From positions 248,001 through 312,000 of the forward strand of contig NZ_NMQZ01000001.1 of the NCBI RefSeq assembly GCF_002864685.1: a stretch of DNA of 64,000 nucleotides, read 5' to 3'. The position numbers and the translations under genes are program-made. The DNA comes from Alloalcanivorax mobilis (GTDB lineage: Bacteria > Pseudomonadota > Gammaproteobacteria > Pseudomonadales > Alcanivoracaceae). This document shows, one piece after another, positions 17,507 to 26,522 of this stretch (its first letter is position 1; the number at the start of each line of letters is the position of its first letter). The notes under the pieces were generated by a model, which was not told the DNA's origin, did no database searches, and saw nothing but the letters and a program-made list of their open reading frames with translations.

Positions 17507-18010
17507 ATGGAAATGCCTCTGAACCTTCTGTTTCTTTGCACCGGCAACTCCTGCCGCTCGATCATTGCCGAAGCGCTGGCCAATCATCTGGGCGCGGGTC
17601 GTCTGCGCGCGCACAGCGCCGGCAGCCACCCCACCGGCGAGGTGCACCCGCGCGCCCTGGCGGTGCTGGCAGGCCATGGGGTGCCGGTCGCCGCGCCGAG
17701 CTCGAAATCCATGGACGACCTCGAAGGCGAGCATTTCGATGCGGTGATCACGGTATGCGACGCCGCCGCCGGCGAGGCCTGTCCGATCTGGCTGGCCGAC
17801 ACCAGCAAGAGCCATTGGGGCTTGCCGGACCCGGCCGCCGCGCGCGGCAGTGATGAGCGGATTGACGCGGCGTTCGAGGCCACGTATCAGGCTTTGCAGG
17901 CGCGCCTCGTCAGCCTGCTCGAGCTGGAGCTGGAAACACTGCGCCCACTGGCGCTCACCGCCTGGCTGCGGAAAATCCACGAAAGCCATTCAGCGCGCAC
18001 GTCAGCTTGA
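17507..18010 (+). CDS. arsC: Arsenate reductase, low-molecular-weight phosphatase family
   Basis: The 167-residue protein reduces arsenate to arsenite, which ArsB then exports. The catalytic P-loop CTGNSCRS (CX5R) follows the first strand (LNLLFL), and a DP motif (LPDPAAA) lies near residue 110, both typical of LMW-PTP-like ArsC. VCDAAAGEACP supplies further cysteines. Possible starts are 17507 and 17513; GGAGAG at 17497-17502 suits either. About 45 C-terminal residues beyond the usual core are helical and of unknown role. Confidence 0.88.
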   Translation: MEMPLNLLFLCTGNSCRSIIAEALANHLGAGRLRAHSAGSHPTGEVHPRALAVLAGHGVPVAAPSSKSMDDLEGEHFDAVITVCDAAAGEACPIWLADTSKSHWGLPDPAAARGSDERIDAAFEATYQALQARLVSLLELELETLRPLALTAWLRKIHESHSARTSA

Positions 18011-18049
18011 AATTGGCGGCATCGGCCGTCGTGATAAAGGGAGAGCACC

Positions 18050-19339
18050 ATGCTGCTTGCCGCGGCCATTTTTATTGTCACTCTGACGCTGGTGATCTGG
18101 CAGCCCAAGGGGCTCGGTATTGGCTGGAGCGCGGCGGCCGGCGCCCTGGTGGCGATGCTCACCGGGGTGATTCACCCCGGTGATATTCCGGCGGTGTGGC
18201 AGATTGTCTGGAACGCAACCTTCACGTTCATCGCCATCATCATCATCAGTCTGCTGCTCGACGAGGCCGGTTTCTTCGAATGGTCGGCGCTGCACGTGGC
18301 GCGTTGGGGCGGCGGTCGTGGACCACGCCTGCTGGTGGCCGTGGTGTTGCTCGGTGCCCTGGTCTCGGCGGTGTTCGCCAACGATGGCGCGGCGCTGATT
18401 CTCACCCCGATTGTGTTTGAGATGCTGCTGGCACTGGGGTTCGGCCCGGCCGCTACTCTGGCGTTCATCATGGCCGCGGGCTTTATCGCCGACACCGCCA
18501 GCCTGCCGCTGGTGGTGTCCAATCTGGTCAACATCGTGTCCGCCGACTTTTTCCGAATCGGTTTTGGCGAATACGCGGCGGTGATGGGGGCGGTGAATCT
18601 GGTTTCGGTGGTCGCGTCGCTGACCGTGCTGTGGTGGATGTTCCGCCGCGACATCCCCGCCGGCTACGACCTGGCCCGGCTAAGAAAGCCGGCCGACGCG
18701 ATCCGCGACCCGGCCACCTTCAAAGCGGGCTGGTGGGTGTTGGGGCTGTTGCTGGCGGGCTTTTTCATCGCCGAGCCGCTGGGCGTGCCGGTCAGCGCCA
18801 TCGCCGCGCTTGGCGCGCTGGTGTTGTTCGTGATTGCCCGCCGTGGCGAGCACATTTCCACCGTCAAGGTGCTGCGTGGCGCGCCTTGGAACATCGTGGT
18901 GTTTTCCCTGGGCATGTATCTGGTGGTCTACGGCCTGCGCAACGCCGGGCTGACCGATGTGATTGCCGATGGCCTCAATCTGCTCGCCCGCCAGGATCTG
19001 TGGCTGGTTACGCTGGGCACCGGTTACATCGCCGCCGGCTTGTCCTCGGTCATGAACAATCTGCCCGCGGTCCTGGTGGTGGCGCTGTCCATCGACGCCA
19101 GCCAGGCCGCCGACCTGAGCCGCGAGGCGATGATCTACGCCAACGTGATCGGCAGCGACCTGGGGCCCAAGATCACCCCGATCGGCAGCCTCGCCACCTT
19201 GCTGTGGCTGCACGTGCTGGCGCGCAAGGGCATGACCATCACCTGGGGCTATTATTTCCGCATCGGTATTGTGCTGACCCTGCCGGTACTGACCGCCACG
19301 CTGCTGGCGCTGGCCGGGTGGCTGGCGGTGATTCGTTAG
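18050..19339 (+). CDS. arsB: Arsenite efflux permease ArsB
   Basis: A 429-residue inner-membrane protein with about 11-12 helices, of the ArsB/NhaD (ion transporter) superfamily. Conserved stretches include [57 protein letters not shown] and [23 protein letters not shown]. It exports arsenite, probably with the proton gradient since no arsA is present. It lies 39 bases after arsC with an AAGGGAGAG ribosome site. Confidence 0.95.
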   Translation: MLLAAAIFIVTLTLVIWQPKGLGIGWSAAAGALVAMLTGVIHPGDIPAVWQIVWNATFTFIAIIIISLLLDEAGFFEWSALHVARWGGGRGPRLLVAVVLLGALVSAVFANDGAALILTPIVFEMLLALGFGPAATLAFIMAAGFIADTASLPLVVSNLVNIVSADFFRIGFGEYAAVMGAVNLVSVVASLTVLWWMFRRDIPAGYDLARLRKPADAIRDPATFKAGWWVLGLLLAGFFIAEPLGVPVSAIAALGALVLFVIARRGEHISTVKVLRGAPWNIVVFSLGMYLVVYGLRNAGLTDVIADGLNLLARQDLWLVTLGTGYIAAGLSSVMNNLPAVLVVALSIDASQAADLSREAMIYANVIGSDLGPKITPIGSLATLLWLHVLARKGMTITWGYYFRIGIVLTLPVLTATLLALAGWLAVIR

Positions 19340-19377
19340 AAGCCGCAAGCCGCAAGCCGCAAGCTTCAAACGACAAG
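19340..19377. repeat. Heptamer repeat, single arm, AAGCCGC units
   Basis: AAGCCGC is repeated three times from 19340, then decays to AAGCTTC, AAACGAC and AAG. No inverse arm is seen before arsH. It begins directly after the arsB stop codon. Confidence 0.7.
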
Positions 19378-19451
19378 AGCTCGCACTGGTCACTCGAGGC
19401 CTACTTCGAGCGTGCAATTCGTGACGCTGGCTGAACATTGTGGAGAAAACC

Positions 19452-20156
19452 GTGAACGATTTGCCCAACCTGAAGGCTGACCTGTTGCCGGCCCTCGACC
19501 TGCGGCGCCTGGGCGCTGGCGGCGGGGGGGCGCCGCGCATACTGATGCTCTATGGCTCGCTGCGGGAGCGCTCGTTCAGCCGCCTGGTCACTGAAGAGGC
19601 GGCCCGCTTGCTGCGGGCAATGGGCGCCGAGGTGCGGGTGTTCGACCCGCGCGGCCTGCCGTTGCCCGACGGCGAGCCCGAGGCCCACGCGAAAGTGGCG
19701 GAGCTGCGCGATCTGGCGAACTGGGCGCAAGGTATGGTCTGGTGCTCACCGGAGCGCCATGGCGCCATGACCGGCATTATGAAAGCGCAGATAGACTGGA
19801 TACCCCTGGCGCTGGGCGGCATGCGGCCCACTCAGGGAAAAACCCTGGCGGTGATGCAGGTGTGCGGCGGCTCGCAATCGTTCAATACCGTTAATCAGTT
19901 GCGCGTACTGGGGCGCTGGATGCGCATGATCACGATCCCCAATCAGTCGTCGGTGCCCAAGGCGTTCCTGGAATTCGACGACAACAACCGCATGAAGCCC
20001 TCGCCGTACTACGACCGCATTGTCGACGTGATGGAAGAACTGCTCAAATTCACCTGGCTGACCCGCGAGCGCAGCGATTACCTCACCGACCGTTACTCCG
20101 AGCGCAAGGAAAGCGCCGCCCAGGTTTCCCAACGGGTCAATCAGCGGTCGATGTAG
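19452..20156 (+). CDS. arsH: NADPH-dependent FMN flavoprotein ArsH
   Basis: The 234-residue protein has the flavodoxin-like FMN site [12 protein letters not shown], typical of ArsH, plus [22 protein letters not shown] and [14 protein letters not shown]. ArsH oxidises trivalent organoarsenicals and confers resistance to them. An in-frame GTG at 19440 exists, but GGAG at 19442-19445 is placed 6 bases before the GTG at 19452, so the latter is chosen. It is the last gene of the ars cluster. Confidence 0.93.
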   Translation: MNDLPNLKADLLPALDLRRLGAGGGGAPRILMLYGSLRERSFSRLVTEEAARLLRAMGAEVRVFDPRGLPLPDGEPEAHAKVAELRDLANWAQGMVWCSPERHGAMTGIMKAQIDWIPLALGGMRPTQGKTLAVMQVCGGSQSFNTVNQLRVLGRWMRMITIPNQSSVPKAFLEFDDNNRMKPSPYYDRIVDVMEELLKFTWLTRERSDYLTDRYSERKESAAQVSQRVNQRSM

Positions 20157-20171
20157 GGGGGAAGGGGGCCG

Positions 20172-20242
20172 CAAGTCTCAAGCTACAAGCTGCAACAGCT
20201 GGCCGCGCCTGTAGCTTGCCGCTTGCCGCTTGAGGCTTGCAG
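20172..20242. repeat. Heptamer-repeat inverted element, CAAGCTA/CTTGCCG units
   Basis: The left arm is CAAGTCT, CAAGCTA, CAAGCTG, CAACAGC (20172-20199). The core is only about 15 bases. The right arm is CTTGCCG x2, CTTGAGG, CTTGCAG (20215-20242). It lies between convergent arsH and the HdeD-like gene. Confidence 0.8.
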
Positions 20243-20258
20243 CGTGAGCCGTACCGGC

Positions 20259-20819
20259 CTACTGCCTCTGCCGCGCCGCCAGCGCCACCATGATCAGCAT
20301 CCAACCGTTCATGATCAATTCGATGGCCAGGAACAGGCCGATCACCCAGTCGCTGGATTCCGGCCAGCGCAGGAAAATCAGCAACGCCAGCACCAGGCCG
20401 ACGAGCCCGCTGACAGCCGGCCACAGGGCGCGACTGACGCGGCTCAGTTCGAACGCCAGCCACAGACGCAGCAGCGCAATGGCGCCGATGCCGAGCGCCA
20501 CCACCAGCGTCAGCGCCGCCGAGGCGATGCCTGGCTGGGCCATCACATAGACGCCCAGCGCCACGTACAGCAAACCGATCAGCAGCATGGTCAGGCTGCG
20601 TGGCAGCCCGGGGGTGCGGAAGGCATGCAACATCTGGATCACGCCGGCGGTGAGCAGCAGGGCGCCGAACCAGATCACCCCCACCAGGGTGAACAGCCCG
20701 ACCGCGCCCAGGCCCAGGGTGCCGAGCAACACCAGTACGATGCCGACCGCCAGCAGGCCCCGCCAGCGCCGGGCCAGCGTTTCCAAGAGGTCGCGGATAC
20801 GCGGTTGCCGCGGCTGCAT
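20259..20819 (-). CDS. HdeD/DUF308-family membrane protein
   Basis: About 186 residues with six predicted membrane helices in three pairs (GLLAVGIVLVLLGTLGLGAVGLF; VIWFGALLLTAGVIQMLHAF; LTMLLIGLLYVALGVYVMAQPG; ALTLVVALGIGAIALLRLWLAF; ALWPAVSGLVGLVLALLIFLRWP; WVIGLFLAIELIMNGWMLIMVAL). This is the HdeD pattern; E. coli HdeD is linked to acid resistance at high cell density. The open frame extends to 20894, but GAGGAGGCAC lies just before the ATG at 20819. The role here is unproven. Confidence 0.85.
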   Translation of the reverse strand: MQPRQPRIRDLLETLARRWRGLLAVGIVLVLLGTLGLGAVGLFTLVGVIWFGALLLTAGVIQMLHAFRTPGLPRSLTMLLIGLLYVALGVYVMAQPGIASAALTLVVALGIGAIALLRLWLAFELSRVSRALWPAVSGLVGLVLALLIFLRWPESSDWVIGLFLAIELIMNGWMLIMVALAARQRQ

Positions 20820-20918
20820 GCTGTGCCTCCTCAACCGAAAAGAAATCCCACCATAGCGCGCCGGTTGCGCCGATAACAGACAGCGGCACGACACTGACCA
20901 CTGAACACGCCTTAAGTC

Positions 20919-21458
20919 TTAAGCCTTCCAGTTCTCCAGTTCCACCGCCACGTTGTGGGCGTCGTCGCCGAACCACAGCTGGCCGTCCTGGATCAACGCG
21001 TTCAAGCGCATCTGCCGGCTCACCAGTGCCGCCAGCGCTTGTTCGCTGGCGTCGGTGACGTGGCGCACGCAGAGGTTGTCCAGGCGCGCCAGGGCATTGC
21101 CATGGCTTTGCCACCATACCATCGGCGCCTGGCGGCCGTAGCAGTACAGCGTCACCTGGCGGGCCAGCCCGCACGCCTTGCGCAGCCGCTTTTCGTCGGG
21201 TTGGCCCAGCTCAATCCAGTGCGCCAGGGTGCCGTCCGGGTTGCGCTGCCACAGGTCCGGTTCGTCGCCGCTTGAGATGCCGCGGGTAAACGCCAGATCC
21301 TGATTGGCATGCAAGGCGAAGGCCATCAGCCGCAGCATCATGCGCGCTTCGGTTTCAGACGGATGCAACGCCACCGTGAGGGCGTGAGTGGCGTAGTAAT
21401 CCCGGTCCATGTCCGAGATCGTCAGTTCCGCTTTATGAATGGTGGCTTTCAGGGCCAT
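20919..21458 (-). CDS. yaeQ: YaeQ family protein
   Basis: A 179-residue cytoplasmic protein matching YaeQ from its start (MALKATIHKAELTISDMDRDYY) through HPSETEARMMLRLMAFAL, GQPDEKRLRKACGLARQV and QLWFGDDAHNVAVELENW. YaeQ has a PD-(D/E)xK nuclease-like fold, and the Glu/Asp/Glu and Lys positions (SETE, ELGQPDEKR) are kept. Its biological role is not established; it was first linked to RfaH suppression in E. coli. Confidence 0.93.
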   Translation of the reverse strand: MALKATIHKAELTISDMDRDYYATHALTVALHPSETEARMMLRLMAFALHANQDLAFTRGISSGDEPDLWQRNPDGTLAHWIELGQPDEKRLRKACGLARQVTLYCYGRQAPMVWWQSHGNALARLDNLCVRHVTDASEQALAALVSRQMRLNALIQDGQLWFGDDAHNVAVELENWKA

Positions 21459-21506
21459 GGCAATACTCGTTTGCGGGCTGCACGCATCGCGCTTGCACGC
21501 CAGGAT

Positions 21507-22067
21507 TTACACCAGTGCCCAGATACCGAAGGCAATGAACAGAACGGCGCTGACCCGGTGCGCCCAGATTTCAAAGCGGGCGCTGGCGAGACGGTGGGCC
21601 ACCCAGATCACCGGCAGATTGGCCGCGATCATACCCGTGGTGGTGCCCAGTAGCACGGCCCAGAAGTCCTGGAAACGCACCGCCAGGGCAACGGTGGCAA
21701 GTTGGGTCTTGTCGCCGATCTCGGCGATAAAGAACAACACCAGGGCGGTCAGGAAGGGGCCGAAGCGACCTTCACCTTTCACTTCTTCGTCTTTGTCCGG
21801 GATCAGCATCCACAGCCCCAGGGCAATAAAGCCAATGCCCAGAATCCACTTCAACCAGTCGCTGGGGATGTGCGTGCTCAGCCATTCCCCGAACCACACG
21901 GAAAGGCCATGGTTAACCAGGGTGGCGATGATCACGCCAGCAAGAATGGGCCAGGGCTTGCGGTATCGGCAGACCAGAGCGAGAGACAGCAGTTGTGTCT
22001 TATCGCCGATTTCGCCAATGGCCACCAGCAGGGTGGAAGAGGCGAAGGCATCCAATGAAGCTAGCAT
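21507..22067 (-). CDS. TMEM165/GDT1-family manganese exporter (MneA-like)
   Basis: The 186-residue inner-membrane protein has two copies of the family signature E-x-G-D-(K/R)-(T/S): AIGEIGDKTQLLSLAL and IAEIGDKTQLATVAL, each in the first helix of a three-helix repeat. This is the UPF0016/GDT1 architecture, and bacterial members such as Vibrio MneA export Mn2+. The open frame continues upstream to 22232, but that part is the riboswitch leader. MLASLDAF at 22067 is the start expected from the family. Control by the leader supports a manganese role. Confidence 0.92.
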   Translation of the reverse strand: MLASLDAFASSTLLVAIGEIGDKTQLLSLALVCRYRKPWPILAGVIIATLVNHGLSVWFGEWLSTHIPSDWLKWILGIGFIALGLWMLIPDKDEEVKGEGRFGPFLTALVLFFIAEIGDKTQLATVALAVRFQDFWAVLLGTTTGMIAANLPVIWVAHRLASARFEIWAHRVSAVLFIAFGIWALV

Positions 22068-22080
22068 CGAGAGGCTCTCA

Positions 22081-22249
22081 GGGGCGGGATCAAGCGAATA
22101 CCAGAGACACCATCCACCGATCCCGCCCCCGCGGAATGCAGATAGTGTCTCAGGTCTCGTCAATCCGAGGACACGGCCACCATGCGCATGAGGCGCAAAT
22201 GTGTTGATGACCGTCAAGGGCGGGGCGCCCAAGCGACTACTCCCCTAAG
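22081..22249 (-). ncRNA. yybP-ykoY manganese riboswitch
   Basis: Read on the minus strand, the leader contains the conserved blocks of this class in order: CTTAGGGGAGTAG (from 22249), GTCATCAACA (22211-22202), GGCCGTG, and GACGAGACCTGAGAC (22161-22147). They are followed by an 11-bp stem GGGCGGGATC/GATCCCGCCC (22130-22119 with 22091-22081) that ends just before the exporter's start and could be the expression platform. Mn2+ binding is known to turn on genes behind this riboswitch. Confidence 0.9.
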
Positions 22250-22258
22250 ACGGAGGCA

Positions 22259-22287
22259 ACTTTAGCCAGAGAATGACCCCGGCGCAA
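22259..22287 (-). promoter_or_regulatory. Candidate promoter of the Mn riboswitch transcript
   Basis: On the minus strand TTGCGC (22287-22282) and TAAAGT (22264-22259) are separated by 17 bases, and the predicted start falls just before the riboswitch. The -35 match is weak. Confidence 0.4.
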
Positions 22288-22309
22288 GCGTGGTTATGCC
22301 GGCAGAGGG

Positions 22310-22315
22310 TATAAT
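22310..22315 (+). promoter_or_regulatory. Consensus -10 box TATAAT upstream of slyX
   Basis: A perfect TATAAT lies 25 bases before the slyX ATG. No good -35 is visible at the right distance. Confidence 0.45.
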
Positions 22316-22339
22316 CGGGCGCCCGGCCAGGAGACCTCC

Positions 22340-22546
22340 ATGAGCGAAGACCGTTTTCTCGACATCGAAACCAAACTTGCCTACCAGGAAGACCTGGTCA
22401 CCAGCCTGAACCGCATCGTCAGCGACCAGCAACGCAAGATCGACGAGTTGGAAACCGCCTGCCGCAAACTGGTGGAACGGCTGGTGGAGCTGAATGAGGA
22501 AGTCAGCACTCTGCGCATCGAAGACGCCCCGCCGCCGCATTATTAG
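22340..22546 (+). CDS. slyX: SlyX protein
   Basis: The 68-residue protein is almost entirely coiled coil (SEDRFLDIETKLAYQEDLVTSLN, then SDQQRKIDELETACRKLVERLVELNEEV), with the typical acidic and proline-rich end PPPHY. This is the SlyX pattern. Its function is unknown; in E. coli it lies beside slyD. A GGAGACCTCC stretch precedes the ATG. Confidence 0.9.
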   Translation: MSEDRFLDIETKLAYQEDLVTSLNRIVSDQQRKIDELETACRKLVERLVELNEEVSTLRIEDAPPPHY

Positions 22547-22560
22547 CCGGCAGGGAGGAG

Positions 22561-22640
22561 CCGCAAGCCGCAAGCCGCAAGCTGAGAAAGGTTCGTTGTA
22601 GCTTGTAGCTTGTAGCTTGTAGCTTGTAGCTTGCGGCTTG
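22561..22640. repeat. Heptamer-repeat inverted element, CCGCAAG/TTGTAGC units
   Basis: The left arm is CCGCAAG x3 (22561-22581). The core is about 14 bases. The right arm is TTGTAGC x5 then TTGCGGC (22596-22637). It separates convergent slyX and phoR and ends only a few bases from the phoR stop. Confidence 0.85.
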
Positions 22641-22643
22641 TCC

Positions 22644-23939
22644 CTAAGCGATTCTTTCTACCGGAAAGTGACAAGTAAACGTACTGCCCCGGCCGATTTC
22701 GCTTTTGATTTCCAGTTTGCCGTTGTGGCGGATCATTACGTGTTTGACGATCGCCAGGCCCAGGCCGGTGCCGCCGGTGTGGGTGACGCGGCTGTTGTCC
22801 GGCCGGTAGAAGCGTTCGGTAAGGCGGGGAATGTGTTTGGGGTCGATGCCGACGCCGTTGTCGTTGACCGAGAAATGGGCGCCCTGGTCGTCGCGCCACC
22901 AGCGGATGCGCAGGTGCCCGCCGGCGGGGGTGTATTTCACCGCGTTGGTGATCAGATTGCCGAAGGCGCTTTCCAGCTCCGCGGGGTTAGCGATCAGGCG
23001 GGTGTCCGCGTCTTGCTCCAGGTCCAGATCAATCCGTTGCTGTTTTTCCGGCGCCAGGGCCAGGGCGCTTTCGCGCATTCGTTTAAGCATGCCGTGCACG
23101 CTCACCGCCTGTTCGCGGCTTTGGTCCGCCTCGGTGTTTTCCAACCGCGACAGCAACAGCAGATCCTGCACCAGCGCTTCCATGCGCTGGCTCTGGGCAT
23201 CCATCTGGGTCAATGCCCGCCGCAGCCGGCCCTGCTCCTCGGGCACCGTGGCAAGCAGGGTTTCCAGGTAGCCTTTCAGCACCGTCAGTGGCGTTTTTAA
23301 TTCATGGCTGACGTTGGCGACGAAATCCTTGCGCATTTCTTCCAGGTGGTGAAGCCGGGTCACGTCGCGGGCCAGAATCAACTGATCGCCGAGGCCGAAT
23401 TCCGTGACCCGCAGTTGCAGAATGCGGTTGTCATCCACCGGTGACGGCAGTTCCAGGGGTTCGTGGAAATCGCCTTTGGCCAGGTATTCGGCGAAGCGCG
23501 GGTGGCGAATCAGATTGGTCAACGGCTGGCCCAGATCCTGCTCCTGACGGAAGCCCAGATGGCGACCGGCGGCCGGGTTCCAGTATTCCAGGTAGCCATG
23601 CCGGTCGATCAGCACCACCACGTCTTCCAGGGCGTTCACCGATTGCTGGGCGCGCCCGATGATGCCCTGCAGGTTTTCCTGGGCGCGGCGCTCTTGTTGG
23701 AAAAGGTGTTCAAGGCGGGTGTAGAACTCGCCCCACAAGCCGACGCTGTCCGGCGGCTCGGTGTGTTCCTCGCGCACCAGCCAGGCGTACAGCGCGAACA
23801 GCTGGCGGGTGCTCCAGATAATGTACAGCACCGGCCCCGCCACCAGGGGCCATAAATGGCCGGCCAACACCGCGGCGGCCAATGAGGCCAGCATCAGCAT
23901 GATGATGCGGTTCACTTCCTTGGCGAGGCTGGCTTTCAT
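22644..23939 (-). CDS. phoR: Phosphate regulon sensor histidine kinase PhoR
   Basis: The 431-residue inner-membrane kinase senses phosphate status through Pst/PhoU and phosphorylates PhoB. It has two N-terminal membrane helices (about residues 10-60), a linker, a PAS domain (about 105-190), the phosphoacceptor DFVANVSHELKTPLTVLKGYLE, and ATPase boxes N (GNLITNAVKYTPAGG), G1 (DNGVGIDPKHIPRLTERFYR) and G2 (GGTGLGLAIVKHV). AAGGAAG before the ATG at 23939 supports that start over the upstream in-frame ATG at 23981. It lies downstream of phoB, about 105 bases away. Confidence 0.95.
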   Translation of the reverse strand: MKASLAKEVNRIIMLMLASLAAAVLAGHLWPLVAGPVLYIIWSTRQLFALYAWLVREEHTEPPDSVGLWGEFYTRLEHLFQQERRAQENLQGIIGRAQQSVNALEDVVVLIDRHGYLEYWNPAAGRHLGFRQEQDLGQPLTNLIRHPRFAEYLAKGDFHEPLELPSPVDDNRILQLRVTEFGLGDQLILARDVTRLHHLEEMRKDFVANVSHELKTPLTVLKGYLETLLATVPEEQGRLRRALTQMDAQSQRMEALVQDLLLLSRLENTEADQSREQAVSVHGMLKRMRESALALAPEKQQRIDLDLEQDADTRLIANPAELESAFGNLITNAVKYTPAGGHLRIRWWRDDQGAHFSVNDNGVGIDPKHIPRLTERFYRPDNSRVTHTGGTGLGLAIVKHVMIRHNGKLEIKSEIGRGSTFTCHFPVERIA

Positions 23940-24044
23940 GCCCGCGCTTCCTTTCTTTGCTGCCGCCATTGCTGCTGCCATTGCTGTTCTCTAGGCCGGA
24001 CTGTCAGCCGGCAGCCTAGCCCGAAAATCCGGGGGCGTCACGGT

Positions 24045-24749
24045 TCAGGTCAGCTCGCTGGTCTTGGCGGAGAAGCGGTAGCCGGTGCCCCGCACGGTCT
24101 GGATAAAGCCGTCGAAGCCGTGCGGCGCCAGGGCCTTGCGCAAACGGCGGATGTGCACGTCGATGGTGCGGTCTTCCACGTAAACGTTGGCGCCCCATAC
24201 CTGGTCAAGCAATTGGGTGCGTGAATAGGCGCGCTCCTGGTGGCTCATAAAGAACTCCAGCAGGCGGTATTCGGTGGGGCCCATGTCCACCGGCCGCTCG
24301 TGGGCACTGATGCGGTGGCTGACCGGGTCCAGACACAGGCCTTCCACATCGATGGCCTTTTCCGCCGCGCTCAGCGAGGAGCGGCGCAGCACCGCCTTGA
24401 TGCGCGAAATCAGCTCGCGGGTGGAAAACGGCTTGGTGATGTAATCGTCGGCGCCCACATCCAGGCCCTGGATCTTGTTGTCCTCTTCGCTTTTCGCGGT
24501 GAGCATGATGATCGGCACCTCGCTGGTGCCCTCGTCGCGCTTGAGGCGGCGCGCCAGTTCGATGCCGCTCACCGAGGGCAGCATCCAGTCCAGCAGCACC
24601 AGATCAGGGCGCTCATCGACAATGCGCTCGTGGGCTTGCTGGGCGGTTTCCGCTTCCAGCACCTCGAAGTCGGCCAGCTCAAGGGCCACCGCCACCATTT
24701 CGCGGATGGCCGGTTCATCATCGACGATCAAAATACGATTTCGGGACAT
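24045..24749 (-). CDS. phoB: Phosphate regulon response regulator PhoB
   Basis: The 234-residue OmpR-type regulator has a receiver domain with acidic pocket ILIVDDEP, phosphoacceptor Asp in LVLLDWMLP, and K in ADDYITKPFS, followed by a winged-helix DNA-binding domain (MGPTEYRLLEFFMSH, YVEDRTIDVHIRRLRKAL, IQTVRGTGYRFS). It activates promoters with Pho boxes, two of which are in this window. The ATG at 24749 gives the normal PhoB start (MSRNRILIVDDEP). Confidence 0.96.
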   Translation of the reverse strand: MSRNRILIVDDEPAIREMVAVALELADFEVLEAETAQQAHERIVDERPDLVLLDWMLPSVSGIELARRLKRDEGTSEVPIIMLTAKSEEDNKIQGLDVGADDYITKPFSTRELISRIKAVLRRSSLSAAEKAIDVEGLCLDPVSHRISAHERPVDMGPTEYRLLEFFMSHQERAYSRTQLLDQVWGANVYVEDRTIDVHIRRLRKALAPHGFDGFIQTVRGTGYRFSAKTSELT

Positions 24750-24781
24750 GGCGGATCTCTGGGTTGCCATTTATCAGGCCC

Positions 24782-24816
24782 TATTAGATGGCTTTTTTAT
24801 GACACCCTTATGACAA
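24782..24816 (-). promoter_or_regulatory. Pho box upstream of phoB
   Basis: Read on the minus strand, TTGTCAT-AAGG-GTGTCAT (24816-24799) forms two 11-bp-spaced repeats close to the Pho box consensus. It is followed by an AT-rich stretch with a TCTAAT -10 candidate (24787-24782). This indicates positive autoregulation of phoBR. Confidence 0.82.
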
Positions 24817-24861
24817 CTTAGCCAGTTTGTTCAGCGCGCGGCGCGCCGTCCACGCCGCCGT

Positions 24862-25749
24862 TCAGGCCGGCCCGGCGATCAAATAGTGGAAATACAGCCC
24901 GGCGAACACGCTGGCCCCGGCCCAGTGGTTGTTCAGAAAAGCGTGGAAGCTGGGCCAGCGCTCGCGATAACGGATGCGCAACTGCTGGTGAACAAAGCAA
25001 GCCGCCATGCCCGCCACGCCCAGGTACCAGGGCCAGGTGAAGCCGAGCTGTTTGCCGGCCAGTAACAAGGCCGCCAGGGTCAACAATTGCAGCAGGCCGA
25101 TCATCAGGCGGTCCAGGTCGCCGAACAGGATCGCGGTGCTTTTGATGCCCAGTTGCAGATCGTCTTCCCGGTCGCACATGGCGTACTCGGTGTCGTACGC
25201 CACCGTCCACAACAGGTTGGTGATGAACAGCAGCCAGGCGATCTGCGGCACGCTCTCGGTCTCGGCGGCGAACGCCATGGGAATCGCCCAACTGAAGGCG
25301 GCGCCAAGAAACATTTGTGGCAAATAGGTGAAGCGCTTGGTGAACGGATAGAGCACCGCCAGGCCCAGCCCGCCAAACGACAGCATCAGGGTGAAGCGGT
25401 TGAGAAACAGCACCAGCACCAGCGCCACCAGCCCGAGCACGCAAAACAGGATCAGTGCCTGCTTGCCGCTCAGCGCGCCGGTGGCCAGTGGCCGGCCACG
25501 GGTGCGCTCCACCGCGCCATCGAAGTGGCGGTCGGCGTAGTCATTGATGACGCAGCCGGCGGCGCGCATCACGTAAACGCCGAGCACGAAGATAACGATG
25601 TTCTTCAGGCCCGGGGTGCCGTCGGCGGCGATCCACAGCGCCCACAGGGTTGGCCACATCAGCAGCATGCTGCCGATCGGCCGATCCAGGCGCATCAACT
25701 GAATCCAGGGCCAGAGTGGCGGGTAACGGTGCTCAACGAAGGCGAACAT
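24862..25749 (-). CDS. ubiA: 4-hydroxybenzoate polyprenyltransferase UbiA
   Basis: The 295-residue inner-membrane enzyme attaches the polyprenyl tail to 4-hydroxybenzoate in ubiquinone synthesis. The first Asp-rich motif, [15 protein letters not shown], and the second, [12 protein letters not shown], bind Mg-diphosphate, and [11 protein letters not shown] is the conserved follow-up. About nine hydrophobic helices are present. ubiC, encoding the previous step, lies directly upstream on the same strand, so ubiC-ubiA form an operon. Confidence 0.96.
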   Translation of the reverse strand: MFAFVEHRYPPLWPWIQLMRLDRPIGSMLLMWPTLWALWIAADGTPGLKNIVIFVLGVYVMRAAGCVINDYADRHFDGAVERTRGRPLATGALSGKQALILFCVLGLVALVLVLFLNRFTLMLSFGGLGLAVLYPFTKRFTYLPQMFLGAAFSWAIPMAFAAETESVPQIAWLLFITNLLWTVAYDTEYAMCDREDDLQLGIKSTAILFGDLDRLMIGLLQLLTLAALLLAGKQLGFTWPWYLGVAGMAACFVHQQLRIRYRERWPSFHAFLNNHWAGASVFAGLYFHYLIAGPA

Positions 25750-25801
25750 GAAAACCTCTGATCTATGTCCCGAGCCGCCATGTTACCGGCCCGGGGCGCG
25801 C

Positions 25802-26335
25802 TCAGATACGGTCCACTGTCTCGCCCAGGCGTTGCCACACGCCGGGCAGGAAATACTCGGCCACCAGCAGCGGGCGGCCGCGCTTGAGAAAGCGCGATTG
25901 ACGGCCCCAGCAGGGGCCGCGGCCATGGGGCGTGGTGCCCAGGCGCGCCCACACCTGATCGCGCTCGGCGGCCGGGCGGCGATACAGTTCGCTGCCCAGC
26001 GAGCGGCTGCCCATATGGCCGAGGCCGCGATTGGCCTGGTTCAGCGTGGTCAGCGGCAACACACTGCGTGCTTCCACCGCCGGCTCGCCGTCGAGCAGCA
26101 GGATCACTTCGCGGATCAGCGCCCAGCGCCGGCCGCTGTGCCCCAGCAGGCGGCGTTCGGCGGGTTCCGGCAAGCCCACCCGGGAGGCGCCGGGGCGCAC
26201 TTGGAAACGCCCATGGCGGCGCAGCCGCGCGGTCAGCGAACCGGGGTCCGACAGCCAGTCGCGGACCGCCGGCGGCAGGGTCAGGGTATCAAGCTCGCGC
26301 CATTGGAGGTCGGCGCGCAGCGCGGTATTTGGCAT
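25802..26335 (-). CDS. ubiC: Chorismate pyruvate-lyase UbiC
   Basis: The 177-residue enzyme converts chorismate to 4-hydroxybenzoate and pyruvate, the first committed step of ubiquinone synthesis. Visible features are VRDWLSDPGSLTARLRRH near the N-terminus, REVILLLDGEPAVEARSVLP, and the C-terminal WGRQSRFLKRGRPLLVAEYFLPGVW. The stop is about 50 bases before the ubiA start. Confidence 0.93.
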   Translation of the reverse strand: MPNTALRADLQWRELDTLTLPPAVRDWLSDPGSLTARLRRHGRFQVRPGASRVGLPEPAERRLLGHSGRRWALIREVILLLDGEPAVEARSVLPLTTLNQANRGLGHMGSRSLGSELYRRPAAERDQVWARLGTTPHGRGPCWGRQSRFLKRGRPLLVAEYFLPGVWQRLGETVDRI

Positions 26336-26522
26336 AGTGGTTGCTCAGCATAACGCGGGCGGCGGCACTATGGCCCAAGCCGCCGGCGCCGGCAAGCCGG
26401 GATTGGCCACTCTGCCATTCCGCACTGTCATTGATTTTTGCCGCGCCCGTGGCTACGTTAGCGGGCCCCTGGCGGCCCCGCATGCGGCGGCGCGCCCGAT
26501 AAGATGATTTCAGAGGTTGCTC

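Noticed and set aside
22068-22232. 55-residue N-terminal extension of the GDT1 protein
   Set aside because: This stretch is the Mn riboswitch leader and not coding sequence; the family starts at MLASLDAF.
16985-22640. CRISPR array interpretation of the short repeats
   Set aside because: Units are only 7 bp, directly adjacent without spacers, and in inverted arms; no cas genes are present.
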